A stretch of DNA of 64,000 nt from Deltaproteobacteria bacterium (GCA_024279915.1 JAJRRB010000019.1:27586-91585); one strand, 5' to 3'; positions 32,901 through 41,431 are shown, numbered from the stretch's first letter. Notes: generated by a model from the letters alone, not told the origin. Numbers and translations are program-made.

Positions 32901-33683
32901 TCAGGCTATGTCAGGATGATCCCCACGAGTTCGCTTTCTGTAGAAAGAAAAGAGTGTCAATATCACTCCACAGCCCATGGCAATCCCTCCAGCGAGTGCG
33001 AGGTTCGCGCCGGGATCATAGTCTATGGTGAGGATGCTGTAGGGCAGGTAGCGACCACCACGCATGGTTTGTCCATAAGACGCAGGAATGATGACCAACC
33101 CGTTCCAGGTCAGAGGGTGGTTGGTCCGCGCCTGAACTCTCTTTATGACCTGATTACCCTTATACAAAGCGAGGGTGTTGAGCATGTCGATCGGTCGGCC
33201 AGATTTGTTGAGGACCGTCTCGAAAGCTTCTAGTTTCAGAGAGACCCCCTGTTGTGGTAGCTGTTTAATTTGACCAACCAGAAAAGGATTATTTTCGCTG
33301 CGAAAGCCCGCCTGACTGCCCCAAAGGTAAGCTCCCAGGATCAAAACAAAGCCGATATGAATCAGATATTCACCACACTTACGCCAGCGGGCACGGAAAT
33401 GACAGGCCCAATCGGTAAAGCAGCAAAGAGTATTAACCCCCAGTAAAACAACCAGACCCCCCGCCATTGGAATCCACCAGGTCATGGCAAGGTCATGGAC
33501 AGCAACTTTCTCAATCCAGAGACCAAGCGGCATGCTGTCAATCCCGGCAAAAGTCTTCGGGTTGAACGGTATCAGCAGAGAGCCGCCGATAGTTATCAAG
33601 GTGATAGCAGAAGCCAACACGATGGTAAGCTTCAGTGAACAGAACAGTTTCCAGATTTTGCTATCGAGTATAGTTTTCAACAT
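32901..33683 (-). CDS. resB: Short ResB/Ccs1-like cytochrome c biogenesis protein
   Basis: 260 residues, about half the length of canonical ResB/Ccs1. TM segments near 20-40, 68-88 and 96-115, plus one at 225-245. Between the last two lies a periplasmic domain (LKLEAFETVLNKSGRPIDMLNTLALYKGNQVIKRVQ, then NGLVIIPASYGQTM), a ResB-family signature. In System II, ResB and ResC/CcsA form the heme export and ligation complex. The CcsA-like gene stands immediately upstream (34499-33699). Confidence 0.85.
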   Translation of the reverse strand: MLKTILDSKIWKLFCSLKLTIVLASAITLITIGGSLLIPFNPKTFAGIDSMPLGLWIEKVAVHDLAMTWWIPMAGGLVVLLGVNTLCCFTDWACHFRARWRKCGEYLIHIGFVLILGAYLWGSQAGFRSENNPFLVGQIKQLPQQGVSLKLEAFETVLNKSGRPIDMLNTLALYKGNQVIKRVQARTNHPLTWNGLVIIPASYGQTMRGGRYLPYSILTIDYDPGANLALAGGIAMGCGVILTLFSFYRKRTRGDHPDIA

Positions 33684-33698
33684 CGTTGTATCTCCTGC

Positions 33699-34499
33699 TT
33701 ACTCGAGGGGGTGGTTACTGCTCATCAGCAGTCCAATGCCGAGGTAGGTAAACAAAACCACCCCGAAACCGGCAATGGATAGCAGCGCATAACCTGAGCC
33801 CTGCCAGCGACGAATGAACTTAGCGTGACACATCCCGGCATAAAAAATCCACACCAGCGCCGACCAGACCCCTTTGATGTTCCAGGAGAAATAATATCCC
33901 CAGGCGACATAGGCCCAGATACTGCCGAAGATCATACAGAGGGTGAAGAGGCTGAAACCGAGAAAGACCGCTTCTTAATTGAGTTTGCGTAACAGCAGCA
34001 AATCCGGTAACAAACCTGTCTGTAAACGTTTTTGCACCAGGTACAAAACGCCCATGGAAAAGGCCATGGCGAAACACGCGTAACCAACAAATGAGAAGGC
34101 GACGTGCAAGGTAAACAGGGGCGTATCCAAAGCCGGAATCAGCGGTGGAAGAGCCGGGTCACGCGGCAATGCGCTGCCAAGCAGAAGCAGGTTGCAGAAC
34201 ATCACGAAGAGCCCTGCTGCATGAATCCGGTAGCGCAACTCAAAGTACAGGTAGGTCGCTGCCAGGGCCCAACTGAAAAAGAACTGGGTTGCAAATAAAT
34301 TGGTCACCGGCAGGTAGCCGGCACTTACCCAGCGCCACACAAAGAGGATGCTTTGCAGTATAAAACCGGCAAGAACCAGAGCAAAGGCGCCACGCCAAAC
34401 CCAAGGACGACGAACCAACGAATGGGTCAGGTACATTAAAACCGCCAGCAGGTAGGCACCAAAGGCACCGTACAGCAGCGGTGTTTGGGGGATAATCAT
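33699..34499 (-). pseudogene. CcsA/ResC-like heme-handling protein with in-frame ochre codon
   Basis: Continuous frame of 266 codons from the ATG at 34499, broken by TAA at codon 175 (33977-33975), inside LLLRKLN-TAA-EAVFLGFSLF. Relatives have LNYxAI there, so TAT/TAC to TAA is the likely change. The first part has four to five TM segments (TPLFTLHVAFSFVGYACFAMAF contains a conserved His). The second part retains the TM block, but the heme-binding WWD segment is degenerate: WGYYFSWNIKGVWSAL instead of WGxYWSWDPKExW. So the gene is divergent as well as interrupted; probably inactive. Confidence 0.75.
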
Positions 34500-34532
34500 G
34501 AGAGAGGTCCTTTCCGACCGCTGGTGTGAAGG

Positions 34533-35084
34533 TTAGTTATGCCCATTTTCCATATGATCGATCATAGTTCTGCCCCTGTCTGCTGCGGCGCCAACGGCGT
34601 CGATCTCAAGATATCTCATCCATGCCTCTTTTGCTTTTGCTTTCTCTTGAAGATCGAAAGAATAGACGATGCCCATATTGAGTAACGACTGCGGATGTCT
34701 GGGGTCAATTTTGTTCGCTTTACTGAAATTCTCAATAGCTTCATTGAACCAACCGACGCGCCTGAACATAATACCCTGATCAGTCAGAACGTCGGGATCA
34801 TTTCCATCAATTGCCAAAGCCTTGTCGTAGGATTCTATGGCTTCCATGGGCTGGTTCGCATCAAAGTACTTGTTTCCCAGTTGAATCCAGGCATTGTGAT
34901 TTTCCGGTTCTTTCTCGAGGACCTCTTGCAATATTTGAATCTCCTGCTGATAATTCACGGCAGGTGCTTGAGCGATGTGGTTGACAGCTTTTTCTTTTCG
35001 AGATGGCTTGCTGGCAACGATTGTCCCCACTACCATTCCCACCACCAGAGTCACAACAACAAGTAAAACAGTTTCTTTTTTCAT
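34533..35084 (-). CDS. TPR protein with N-terminal membrane anchor
   Basis: 183 residues. One N-terminal TM helix (VVVTLVVGMVVGTIVA), a basic linker, then three TPR units (NHNAWIQLGNKYFDANQPMEAIESYDKAL and two more). Similar to the TPR part of CcmI/CycH and to NrfG, which hold the apocytochrome C-terminus for the heme lyase. Lies in the ccm operon; a second TPR gene is upstream. A hairpin (35125-35159) separates them. Confidence 0.85.
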   Translation of the reverse strand: MKKETVLLVVVTLVVGMVVGTIVASKPSRKEKAVNHIAQAPAVNYQQEIQILQEVLEKEPENHNAWIQLGNKYFDANQPMEAIESYDKALAIDGNDPDVLTDQGIMFRRVGWFNEAIENFSKANKIDPRHPQSLLNMGIVYSFDLQEKAKAKEAWMRYLEIDAVGAAADRGRTMIDHMENGHN

Positions 35085-35124
35085 CAGGTTTCCTTCTTCA
35101 CAATAGTTACCAATTGTAGTTCGG

Positions 35125-35159
35125 TTAAGCTTGGCTGATGCTTAACAAGCCGAGCTTAA
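35125..35159 (-). other. Inverted repeat between the two TPR genes
   Basis: TTAAGCTTGGC (35125-35135) pairs with GCCGAGCTTAA (35149-35159) with one G-T wobble, 13-base loop. No T tract. Could be an mRNA stability or attenuation element inside the operon. Confidence 0.4.
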
Positions 35160-35212
35160 GGTCTCTTTCGACATACGAAGCCGGGGTTGTTAATGAATCT
35201 GTTCGTTATTGG

Positions 35213-35803
35213 TCAGTTGGCAGAAGAAGCATCGTTGCCCTTTTTCATAATGCGCTTGATTCTGGCGACTTCCTGCTCGGCTTTAGTCGCCAGTTGCGGC
35301 TCCGGGCTACCGGCCAGAAAGGTCTGCAGTAACTCCAGCGCCTTGGGGTACTCCTTCTTGTGCTGGCTGTAGATCAATGCCATGTTCAGCAGTGAACTGC
35401 TGTGTTTTGAATCGTTATTATAGGCCAGCTGGTAGCTGTTTATGGCCTCATCATAGCGGGCGATCTGCTGATAAATACTACCCAGGTCATTCAGGACATG
35501 AGTGTTGTTCGGCTCAACCTTTACCGCCTGCAAGAAAATCTGATAAGCATCCCGAACGTTATTTGAATTCAGGTAGATGTCACCGAGGGCAATCATAGTA
35601 TTGATATCCTTCGGGTTTTTCACAAGTGCGGCCCGATACTGACTGACCTGCTGTTGCAAATCGGCCTGACCGTGATCTTTGTCCTCGGGTTTATCCGCTC
35701 CGCCTGTGACCAGGGCATATCCGGTCATCAGCAAGATAGACACCAGTATTCCCCAGAAAAATCCCCGAGCGACGCCTTCTCGACGTGTTTTTGTGACTTC
35801 CAC
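35213..35803 (-). CDS. TPR protein, CcmI/NrfG-like
   Basis: 196 residues from a GTG start (35803) with GAGGAGG upstream. One TM helix (about 13-33), then four TPR motifs (NPKDINTMIALGDIYLNSNN, TNHVLNDLGSIYQQIARYDEAINSYQLAY and others). Together with the CcmI-like N-terminal fragment at 38047-38340 and the other TPR gene, the functions of CcmI/CycH seem to be split over three proteins. Presumably binds apocytochrome tails near the heme lyase. Confidence 0.85.
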   Translation of the reverse strand: MEVTKTRREGVARGFFWGILVSILLMTGYALVTGGADKPEDKDHGQADLQQQVSQYRAALVKNPKDINTMIALGDIYLNSNNVRDAYQIFLQAVKVEPNNTHVLNDLGSIYQQIARYDEAINSYQLAYNNDSKHSSSLLNMALIYSQHKKEYPKALELLQTFLAGSPEPQLATKAEQEVARIKRIMKKGNDASSAN

Positions 35804-35805
35804 AG

Positions 35806-35949
35806 TCAGTCCTCCTCAGCTTTGAAGCGTTTGTGCAAAATATCGATGCGCAGTGACAGCTTCCGTTGCTGATGCGCCAGAGTGGCGACGTAGCCGCTCA
35901 ATCCGATCCAGATAGCCATATACGCGATTATCAGAAATGTGTCTTTCAT
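35806..35949 (-). CDS. ccmD: CcmD-like small membrane protein
   Basis: 47 residues, easily missed. Sequence starts with a hydrophobic helix (FLIIAYMAIWIGLSGYVATL), followed by a basic and charged tail (HQQRKLSLRIDILHKRFKAEED), the size and layout of CcmD. It lies between ccmC and a TPR gene in the right order for the ccmABCD complex. CcmD releases holo-CcmE from CcmABC. Separated from ccmC by about 16 bases and from the TPR gene by 2 bases. Confidence 0.85.
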   Translation of the reverse strand: MKDTFLIIAYMAIWIGLSGYVATLAHQQRKLSLRIDILHKRFKAEED

Positions 35950-35965
35950 CGTTTTGTCCGTCCCT

Positions 35966-36640
35966 TTAGCGTTTTTGGTTGATTAAATCATTCACTTCGG
36001 CCTCCTGCAGTTGCAGACTGACGCGGAATTTATAAAGTCCGACCCAGAAGGCCAGCATAGCGGCCATACAAACCAACAGAGTCATAAGCATCGAGAATTC
36101 CAATCCGATCGAGTCGGCACGGATCACCGTGGGATGAATGCTGCGCCAGAGGCGGGCCGACAGAAAAACAATCGGCACATCGATAAAGCCAACGATTGCC
36201 AACACCGCAGAATAGGTTGCGCGTTTGCCCTCATCATCAACTGCTGAACGTAGAATCAGGCAGGAAGCAAAAATAAACCACAGGATAAGGGAGGTTGTCA
36301 GGCGTGGATCCCAGGTCCAGTAGGTGTTCCAGATCGGCTTGCCCCACAATGAACCAGTGATCAGCACCAGGGTGGTCAACACCACGCCGATTTCAACGCT
36401 GGACGCCAGTCGCGCATCCCAAATCCGTTTACGACTGCGCAGATACATGATTCCGGAGATGAAGGCGACGAAGAACGACAGAAATGCGGTGAGTGCCAGC
36501 GGCAGATGAAAATAGAATATCTTCTGCACGCTGCCCATGGTTTTCTCCAGTGGAGCATAAAAAAAGACCATGCCGATCGCCGCAGAAATCAATAAGGCGG
36601 AGAGACCGGGAAAAATAGTGGATCGATTCAGTGCAGACAT
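35966..36640 (-). CDS. ccmC: Heme handling protein CcmC
   Basis: 224 residues from the ATG at 36640; the frame continues to 36682 but that would overlap ccmB and has no ribosome site, while GGGAGGA sits before this ATG. Six TM helices. The WWD heme domain WNTYWTWDPRLTTSLILWFIF (CcmC form) is intact, with flanking His residues in helices. CcmC loads heme on CcmE. Confidence 0.94.
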   Translation of the reverse strand: MSALNRSTIFPGLSALLISAAIGMVFFYAPLEKTMGSVQKIFYFHLPLALTAFLSFFVAFISGIMYLRSRKRIWDARLASSVEIGVVLTTLVLITGSLWGKPIWNTYWTWDPRLTTSLILWFIFASCLILRSAVDDEGKRATYSAVLAIVGFIDVPIVFLSARLWRSIHPTVIRADSIGLEFSMLMTLLVCMAAMLAFWVGLYKFRVSLQLQEAEVNDLINQKR

Positions 36641-36641
36641 A

Positions 36642-37322
36642 TCAGTCCTCCCTGATGGTAAAGGGAAAGAGAAGGTAGCCAACTGCGCTAAAAATTACGC
36701 AGAAGGCAAACATCGGTTCAAGTTGAGGGAGCAATTCGGCAAAAGGTTTCGCGGCCATAGTTGCTGCGGTCGCTTTCACTGCCAGCGCGGTCAGAGGCAA
36801 TATCAGTGGAAACAACAGAATCGGCAGCAACACTTCGTTTCTTCGCGTCCCGGCTGAGATTGCCGATATCAGGGTGCCGGTTGTCGAGAAACCGAGATTG
36901 ACCAGTAACAGGACCGGCAACAGGGTCAGCAAGGAAAAACTTAGCTGGGCACCGAACAGAACGTAGAAGACTGGCACCAGCACCAGTTCCGAAAGTAACA
37001 TCAGGGTAAAATTGACCAAGGTCTTGGCAACAAAGATCTCACCCGGCGTCACCGGGCTGATCAGCAGTGCGGCAACACAGCCGTTTTCCTTTTCGCGGGA
37101 GAAAACCCGGCCCAGGCCAAGGACCGAAGAAAAGATGATCGCCACCCAGAGAATCCCTGCACCAGTTTCGGCATCAACCTGTCTACCAATCCCACTGGAG
37201 ATATTCAGCATAACCAGGATCAGTGCCCCGAAAAAGGCCATCGACACCAGCGATTCCTTTTTGCGCAGTTCGATTCGCAGGTCCTTGTCAAGCAGAAATC
37301 TTATCTGGCGCAAGCTTTTCAT
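36642..37322 (-). CDS. ccmB: Heme exporter permease CcmB
   Basis: 226 residues, six TM segments with the CcmB starting pattern RFLLDKDLRIELRKKESL and the loop RVFSREKENGCVAALLISPV. Membrane partner of CcmA. Gene starts 4 bases before the end of ccmA (37319) and ends one base before ccmC. Confidence 0.93.
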   Translation of the reverse strand: MKSLRQIRFLLDKDLRIELRKKESLVSMAFFGALILVMLNISSGIGRQVDAETGAGILWVAIIFSSVLGLGRVFSREKENGCVAALLISPVTPGEIFVAKTLVNFTLMLLSELVLVPVFYVLFGAQLSFSLLTLLPVLLLVNLGFSTTGTLISAISAGTRRNEVLLPILLFPLILPLTALAVKATAATMAAKPFAELLPQLEPMFAFCVIFSAVGYLLFPFTIRED

Positions 37323-38038
37323 GCCATCTCCAGATGTCGAAAATAGAGATCTTCAAAGGAAGTCGGGTCAATGGCTGCTTTCTGCTCCAGGTAGACCAAC
37401 TCGCCACGGGCCAGAATTCCCAACTTAGTGGCAGATTCCATGCCTCGGCGCAGGTTGTGGGTGACCATGATGATGGTGCGCTTGCGGTCGTGCAGCAACT
37501 GCAATTGATCACGCAGTACGCTGGCGGCGTATTCATCAAGGCCGGTATATGGCTCATCCAGTAAGAGTAGTTCCGGGTCGTTGATCAAGGCGCGGGCTAT
37601 GCTCAGCCGTTGCTGCATTCCTCGCGAGAGGTTGGCCGCAAGCATATCGTAGCGGTCTGCCAGGTTGACCTGGTCGAGCAGCTCCAGAGCCCGTTCGCGA
37701 GGCTGTTCGACACCGTACAGAGCAGCGTAGAATTCCAGATTCTCCAGCACGGTTAGATCTTGGTAGACAAACGACTGATGCGAAACCATACCGAGATGAG
37801 CCCGGTACTGTTCCGGGTGCTCTTCCAAATCGTAATCGCACACCTTGACCTGGCCAGCATCTGGTCGCAGCAAGGTGGCGATAATCTTCAGCAGTGTGGA
37901 TTTGCCTGCTCCGTTGGGGCCGAACAGGCAGAGGAACTCACCACGTTGCAGATCAAGATCGACACCACACAACGCTTCCTGAGCGCCGTAGGACTTTCGC
38001 AGCCCGCTGATACTTAAAAAAGCTGATCCGTTACTCAC
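37319..38038 (-). CDS. ccmA: Heme exporter ATPase CcmA
   Basis: 239-residue ABC ATPase. Walker A GPNGAGKST, Q loop, signature LSRGMQQRLSIARALI, Walker B LLLLDEPYTGLD and switch His in MVTHNLRRG. With CcmB it drives release of holo-CcmE. Starts 9 bases after the CcmI-like gene. Confidence 0.95.
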   Translation of the reverse strand: MSNGSAFLSISGLRKSYGAQEALCGVDLDLQRGEFLCLFGPNGAGKSTLLKIIATLLRPDAGQVKVCDYDLEEHPEQYRAHLGMVSHQSFVYQDLTVLENLEFYAALYGVEQPRERALELLDQVNLADRYDMLAANLSRGMQQRLSIARALINDPELLLLDEPYTGLDEYAASVLRDQLQLLHDRKRTIIMVTHNLRRGMESATKLGILARGELVYLEQKAAIDPTSFEDLYFRHLEMA

Positions 38039-38046
38039 GCTCTGCC

Positions 38047-38340
38047 TCAGACCTTTTCTTCCTCTTGAAGACGCTTTTCGGCTTCAATTGCATCGGCAAT
38101 CTTGAGGCTTAAGAGCGTTCGCAGCTCTTCATGATCTTCTGTGCTGATTTTGTCCGTGGCCAGGTCAAAATCGATATCCTTGATCGCCTTGAGATTGTGT
38201 GTTTTTTCCTGTTGCAGCGCGTTACGCCGCCGTTGCAGCGCGTTAACGTCGAGCAGCAACGGTTCTGCCGGACGAAATGCCGGCAGCAGAGTGTAGGCCA
38301 TCAGTACAGCGCTGATGATCAGAAAAATTGCAATTTCCAT
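38047..38340 (-). CDS. CcmI N-terminal-like protein
   Basis: 97 residues. One TM helix (1-20), then a charged coiled coil (RRRNALQQEKTHNLKAIKDIDFDLATDKISTEDHEELRT), which is the N-terminal part of CcmI/CycH up to the DGKIS/DHE motif. No TPR domain is attached. It follows ccmH by 3 bases. Probably the anchor subunit of the apocytochrome chaperone. Confidence 0.75.
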   Translation of the reverse strand: MEIAIFLIISAVLMAYTLLPAFRPAEPLLLDVNALQRRRNALQQEKTHNLKAIKDIDFDLATDKISTEDHEELRTLLSLKIADAIEAEKRLQEEEKV

Positions 38341-38343
38341 TGA

Positions 38344-38835
38344 TCAGTCCTCCTCGTCCAGTTCGGACAATTCTTTTTCAATCTGTCGCCGCGTTTTTTC
38401 ATCCAGAGTTGCAGTGCGCTCGGTCGAAGCGTTATCAGTGGCCTGCTGACGTCCAGCGGAGCCCCAACGGCGGATGATAAAAAACGCCAGCGGAATACCG
38501 ACCAGCAAGCCGATAAGAGGCCCGGTGTAGGCGACCAGGTTGAAGCCTTTTTTAGGCACCGTAGTCAGGATGCTGTCACCGAACTCTGCGACAAAAAAAT
38601 CGAGAATTTCCGGCTTGCTCTTGCCCTCTTTTATCAAACGGCTGATCGCCGCTCGCATTTGGTTGCCACCGCCGCAACGGTCAATGTTCAGCGGCTCACC
38701 CGGACAAGCGTAACAGATCAGGCTTTCGGAAACCTCGGTCTCGGTCAGTTCTGCAAAACCGGCGACCGGAACCAGCAGGAAGATCAACAGGGTCAGCAGC
38801 AGTGCGGGGGCTACCCGTAAAGAGTTTCTGATCAT
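38344..38835 (-). CDS. ccmH: CcmH/CycL-like thioreductase subunit
   Basis: 163 residues. Signal peptide to about 30, then CYACPGEPLNIDRCGGGNQMR with the CxxC thiol pair in the delta-proteobacterial form, then a helix, and a C-terminal TM (YTGPLIGLLVGIPLAFFIIRRWG) with a charged tail. Reduces apocytochrome disulfides and works with CcmF. Overlaps ccmF by 4 bases. Confidence 0.9.
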   Translation of the reverse strand: MIRNSLRVAPALLLTLLIFLLVPVAGFAELTETEVSESLICYACPGEPLNIDRCGGGNQMRAAISRLIKEGKSKPEILDFFVAEFGDSILTTVPKKGFNLVAYTGPLIGLLVGIPLAFFIIRRWGSAGRQQATDNASTERTATLDEKTRRQIEKELSELDEED

Positions 38836-40778
38836 GATTTTTTCCTTCTTGAAGGGATGATCGCCAGAATTCCGCCGAGCACCATTAGGCCGCTGCCGAA
38901 CCAGATCCAGATCAGTAGTGGATTGACTGCGACCTTGAGGGTGATCTCATTACCTTTACCGATTCCCGGCATGGTCACGTAGAGGTCCTCGACCAGCGTC
39001 GAACGAATCGCTACTTCGGTGGTCGGCTGCTTGGCATTGACGTAGTAACGCCGTTCAGCCTCCATCTCGTCGATCCGGGTCCCATCGCGAAAGACTCCTA
39101 GCGTCGCCGCATAGATGGTCCGGTTGTATTTTTCGTATTGACGGAAGCTTTCGTATTTCAGTACAAAATCGCCGATACTGAGCGACTCCCCCTGGCGCAA
39201 GGTGCCCTGGCTTTCCAGCTTGTAAGCCGAGGATGCGGCAATGCCGACCACCATCATCGCCAGGCCGAAATGGACGATGTGCCCCCCGTAGCGACGGCGC
39301 ATTTTCCAGAGCAACTTCAGACCTGCCAAAGCAGAGGATTCACCGGACAGCTTCTTACGTGAGCGGATTGCAGTGATATATTCCTGAATAATGGTCGCGC
39401 CGACAAAAGCGGACAGGGTAAAAGCGAGCAGGGGGTAGAGTTCGCGGATACCGAAAGCGGCCATAATGATTCCCGCCAGCAGAGCCGTTATGGCGGGCCG
39501 CAAGAAATTACGCCGCAGGTTGCTCACCGAGGCCTTGCGCCAACCGATCAGCGGACAGATGCCGGTGAGCAGTACCAGCATCAGGAACAGCGGAGTGTTG
39601 ACCTGATTGAAGAATGGCTGACCAACCGTGAGCTTGTTACCAGTAACCGCTTCGGAAATAATCGGGAAAACGGTGCCGAGCAGGGTGGCAAAGGCCAACG
39701 CGAGCAGAATCACGTTATTGAACAAAAAGGTGCTTTCCCGCGATAGGTAGGATTCGACGCTGCCCGGGGTTTTGAACTCGTTGTAGCTTTCGGCCAGCAA
39801 GTAGATCCCGCCGATTGTGGCAATCACCATAAATATGATGAAATAGCCGCCCAGTCCGGTTGCCCCGAAGTCGTGCACTGACTGCAAAATGCCGCTGCGG
39901 ACCAGATAGGTACCGAAGATGCAAAGCAGGAAGGTCAGTTGAATCAGGACCATGTTCCAGACCTTCATGATTCCGCGTCGTTCCTGGATAATGGCCGTAT
40001 GGATAAACGCCGTCGAAACCAGCCAGGGGATGAAGGAAGCGTTTTCGACCGGATCCCAGGCCCAGTAGCCACCCCAACCGAGTTCCACGTAAGCCCACTG
40101 TCCACCGAGGATGATGCCGATCGACAGGAAAATCCAGGAGAGCACGTTCCAGACGCGAGTCTTGCGGATCCAGTCGACGCCGGTGTTGCCGGTAATCATC
40201 GCGGCGATGGCATAGGCATATGGAACAGTGAACCCGATATAGCCGAAGAACAGGATCGGCGGATGGAAGATCATGCCGGGGTTCTGTAGCATTGGATTAA
40301 GCCCCTGTCCATCTCGAGGCAAAAAGTTGAGGGTATCAAACGGGTTGCTGACCGCGCAAAGCAGGAAGAGGAAAAAGCTCAAGGTTCCTGCCAGCACCAG
40401 GTAAACGTAAGGGGTGTTCCGGTTGTCCGGTTCCTTACGATTGTTGAAAATCACCATGCCGATGAATAAACTCAATACCCAGGCCCAGAACAATAAAGAC
40501 CCTTTTTGGCCGGCCCAGAATGCGGTTATCTTGTAGAAGAGTGGTAGCGCTCGGTCAGAATAGGAGGCGACATATTCGACCTGAAAGCTGTCGGTTAAGA
40601 ACAGGGAAAGTAGTGCGATCGACGCCAGAGTTGTGGCAGCCATGGCACTGAGTAGGCCGCGTTTACCGGCCTGTACCAACCGCACATTGTTGCGTCCCAG
40701 GCCGCTTAAGAGCAGACCCATTGAAAGCAGCGTAAAGAATAGAGCTGCAATCTGTGACAGAATTCCAAAAGTAATCAC
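38832..40778 (-). CDS. ccmF: Cytochrome c heme lyase CcmF
   Basis: 648 residues with many TM helices. The WWD domain is canonical (GGYWAWDPVENASFIPWL) and the His residues of the transmembrane heme sites are present (NPGMIFHPPILFFGY, STAFIHTAIIQERRG, IVHFGLAMMVVG). It joins heme to apocytochrome CxxCH sites. Overlaps ccmE by 4 bases and ccmH by 4. Confidence 0.95.
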   Translation of the reverse strand: MITFGILSQIAALFFTLLSMGLLLSGLGRNNVRLVQAGKRGLLSAMAATTLASIALLSLFLTDSFQVEYVASYSDRALPLFYKITAFWAGQKGSLLFWAWVLSLFIGMVIFNNRKEPDNRNTPYVYLVLAGTLSFFLFLLCAVSNPFDTLNFLPRDGQGLNPMLQNPGMIFHPPILFFGYIGFTVPYAYAIAAMITGNTGVDWIRKTRVWNVLSWIFLSIGIILGGQWAYVELGWGGYWAWDPVENASFIPWLVSTAFIHTAIIQERRGIMKVWNMVLIQLTFLLCIFGTYLVRSGILQSVHDFGATGLGGYFIIFMVIATIGGIYLLAESYNEFKTPGSVESYLSRESTFLFNNVILLALAFATLLGTVFPIISEAVTGNKLTVGQPFFNQVNTPLFLMLVLLTGICPLIGWRKASVSNLRRNFLRPAITALLAGIIMAAFGIRELYPLLAFTLSAFVGATIIQEYITAIRSRKKLSGESSALAGLKLLWKMRRRYGGHIVHFGLAMMVVGIAASSAYKLESQGTLRQGESLSIGDFVLKYESFRQYEKYNRTIYAATLGVFRDGTRIDEMEAERRYYVNAKQPTTEVAIRSTLVEDLYVTMPGIGKGNEITLKVAVNPLLIWIWFGSGLMVLGGILAIIPSRRKKS

Positions 40779-41212
40779 TTACCAACCTCCTGCTCATTAT
40801 CTTGTTCAGATTCGTATTTAGAAGGACATTTAACAAGCAGGGTGTCTGCTTGAAAGAGATTCTTGACCCGATCGTAGGTGCCTTCCAGTAAAGCTTCTAT
40901 CTCCGGTTCAAAAGCATCCGGTTTGGCTCCGTTATAGACCGCATCGATGGTTTCCTTCGGGTTGTTTTCATCTTTGAGGGAAAAGCGCAGAATCAGATCG
41001 CGCTGGTTGTAATCGATGCTGCCGTCGATAATTAAACCACCAACTCTTACCGCTTCGTTGGTACCCAGTTGTTGGCCCAAGACCGAGGTTTTCAATTCGC
41101 CGACTGTCATGTAGTAGACGCCGGTGTCGGCAAGGCCGCGATAGATCAGAAAGCCGACACTGGTCAACAGGATCAATATGGCGATCATCACTTTTCTGTT
41201 TGATTTTTTCAT
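40775..41212 (-). CDS. ccmE: Heme chaperone CcmE, Cys variant
   Basis: 145 residues from the ATG at 41212, preceded by GGAG; the frame extends 36 bases upstream without support. N-terminal TM anchor (8-24), then the OB-fold domain (VRVGGLIIDGSI, RDLILRFSLKDENN). Where classical CcmE has VLAKHDE with the heme-binding His, this protein has LLVKCPSKY: C129 and Y133, a CxxxY motif. This is the CcmE* form described for archaea and some delta-proteobacteria. First gene of the operon, after a sigma-54 promoter. Confidence 0.9.
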   Translation of the reverse strand: MKKSNRKVMIAILILLTSVGFLIYRGLADTGVYYMTVGELKTSVLGQQLGTNEAVRVGGLIIDGSIDYNQRDLILRFSLKDENNPKETIDAVYNGAKPDAFEPEIEALLEGTYDRVKNLFQADTLLVKCPSKYESEQDNEQEVGK

Positions 41213-41277
41213 TTGTCTCCGCTCTTTTTCAAGGTTGTGGCAGTGCACTTTGAAAGGTACATCAGCGAGAGACTATG

Positions 41278-41293
41278 AGCACAGGTTGTGCCA
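41278..41293 (-). promoter_or_regulatory. Sigma-54 promoter of the ccm operon
   Basis: Minus-strand TGGCAC AACCT GTGCT has the invariant GG-N10-GC spacing (-24/-12). The predicted start is about 54 bases before the ccmE ATG. Located between ccmE and the NtrC-family regulator gene. Confidence 0.75.
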
Positions 41294-41394
41294 GAAGTTG
41301 AGCATACTGATTTGTTGTCGCTAAACAACTTGAATCATTGGTGTAATACAGGTTGGCTTTGGCAGTTGAAAGACTAGAGAAGGGTATCCTTGGA

Positions 41395-41431
41395 CTGCGA
41401 CAAAAGCGACCTTTGAGACAATTTGTCGCAG
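41395..41431. promoter_or_regulatory. Candidate enhancer site for the NtrC-family regulator
   Basis: CTGCGACAAA (41395-41404) and TTTGTCGCAG (41422-41431) form a perfect 10-bp inverted repeat with a 17-base gap. Further half-sites occur at 41315-41321 (TTGTCGC) and 41406-41410 (GCGAC). The site is about 105-140 bases upstream of the sigma-54 promoter, the usual distance for enhancer binding. Confidence 0.65.
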
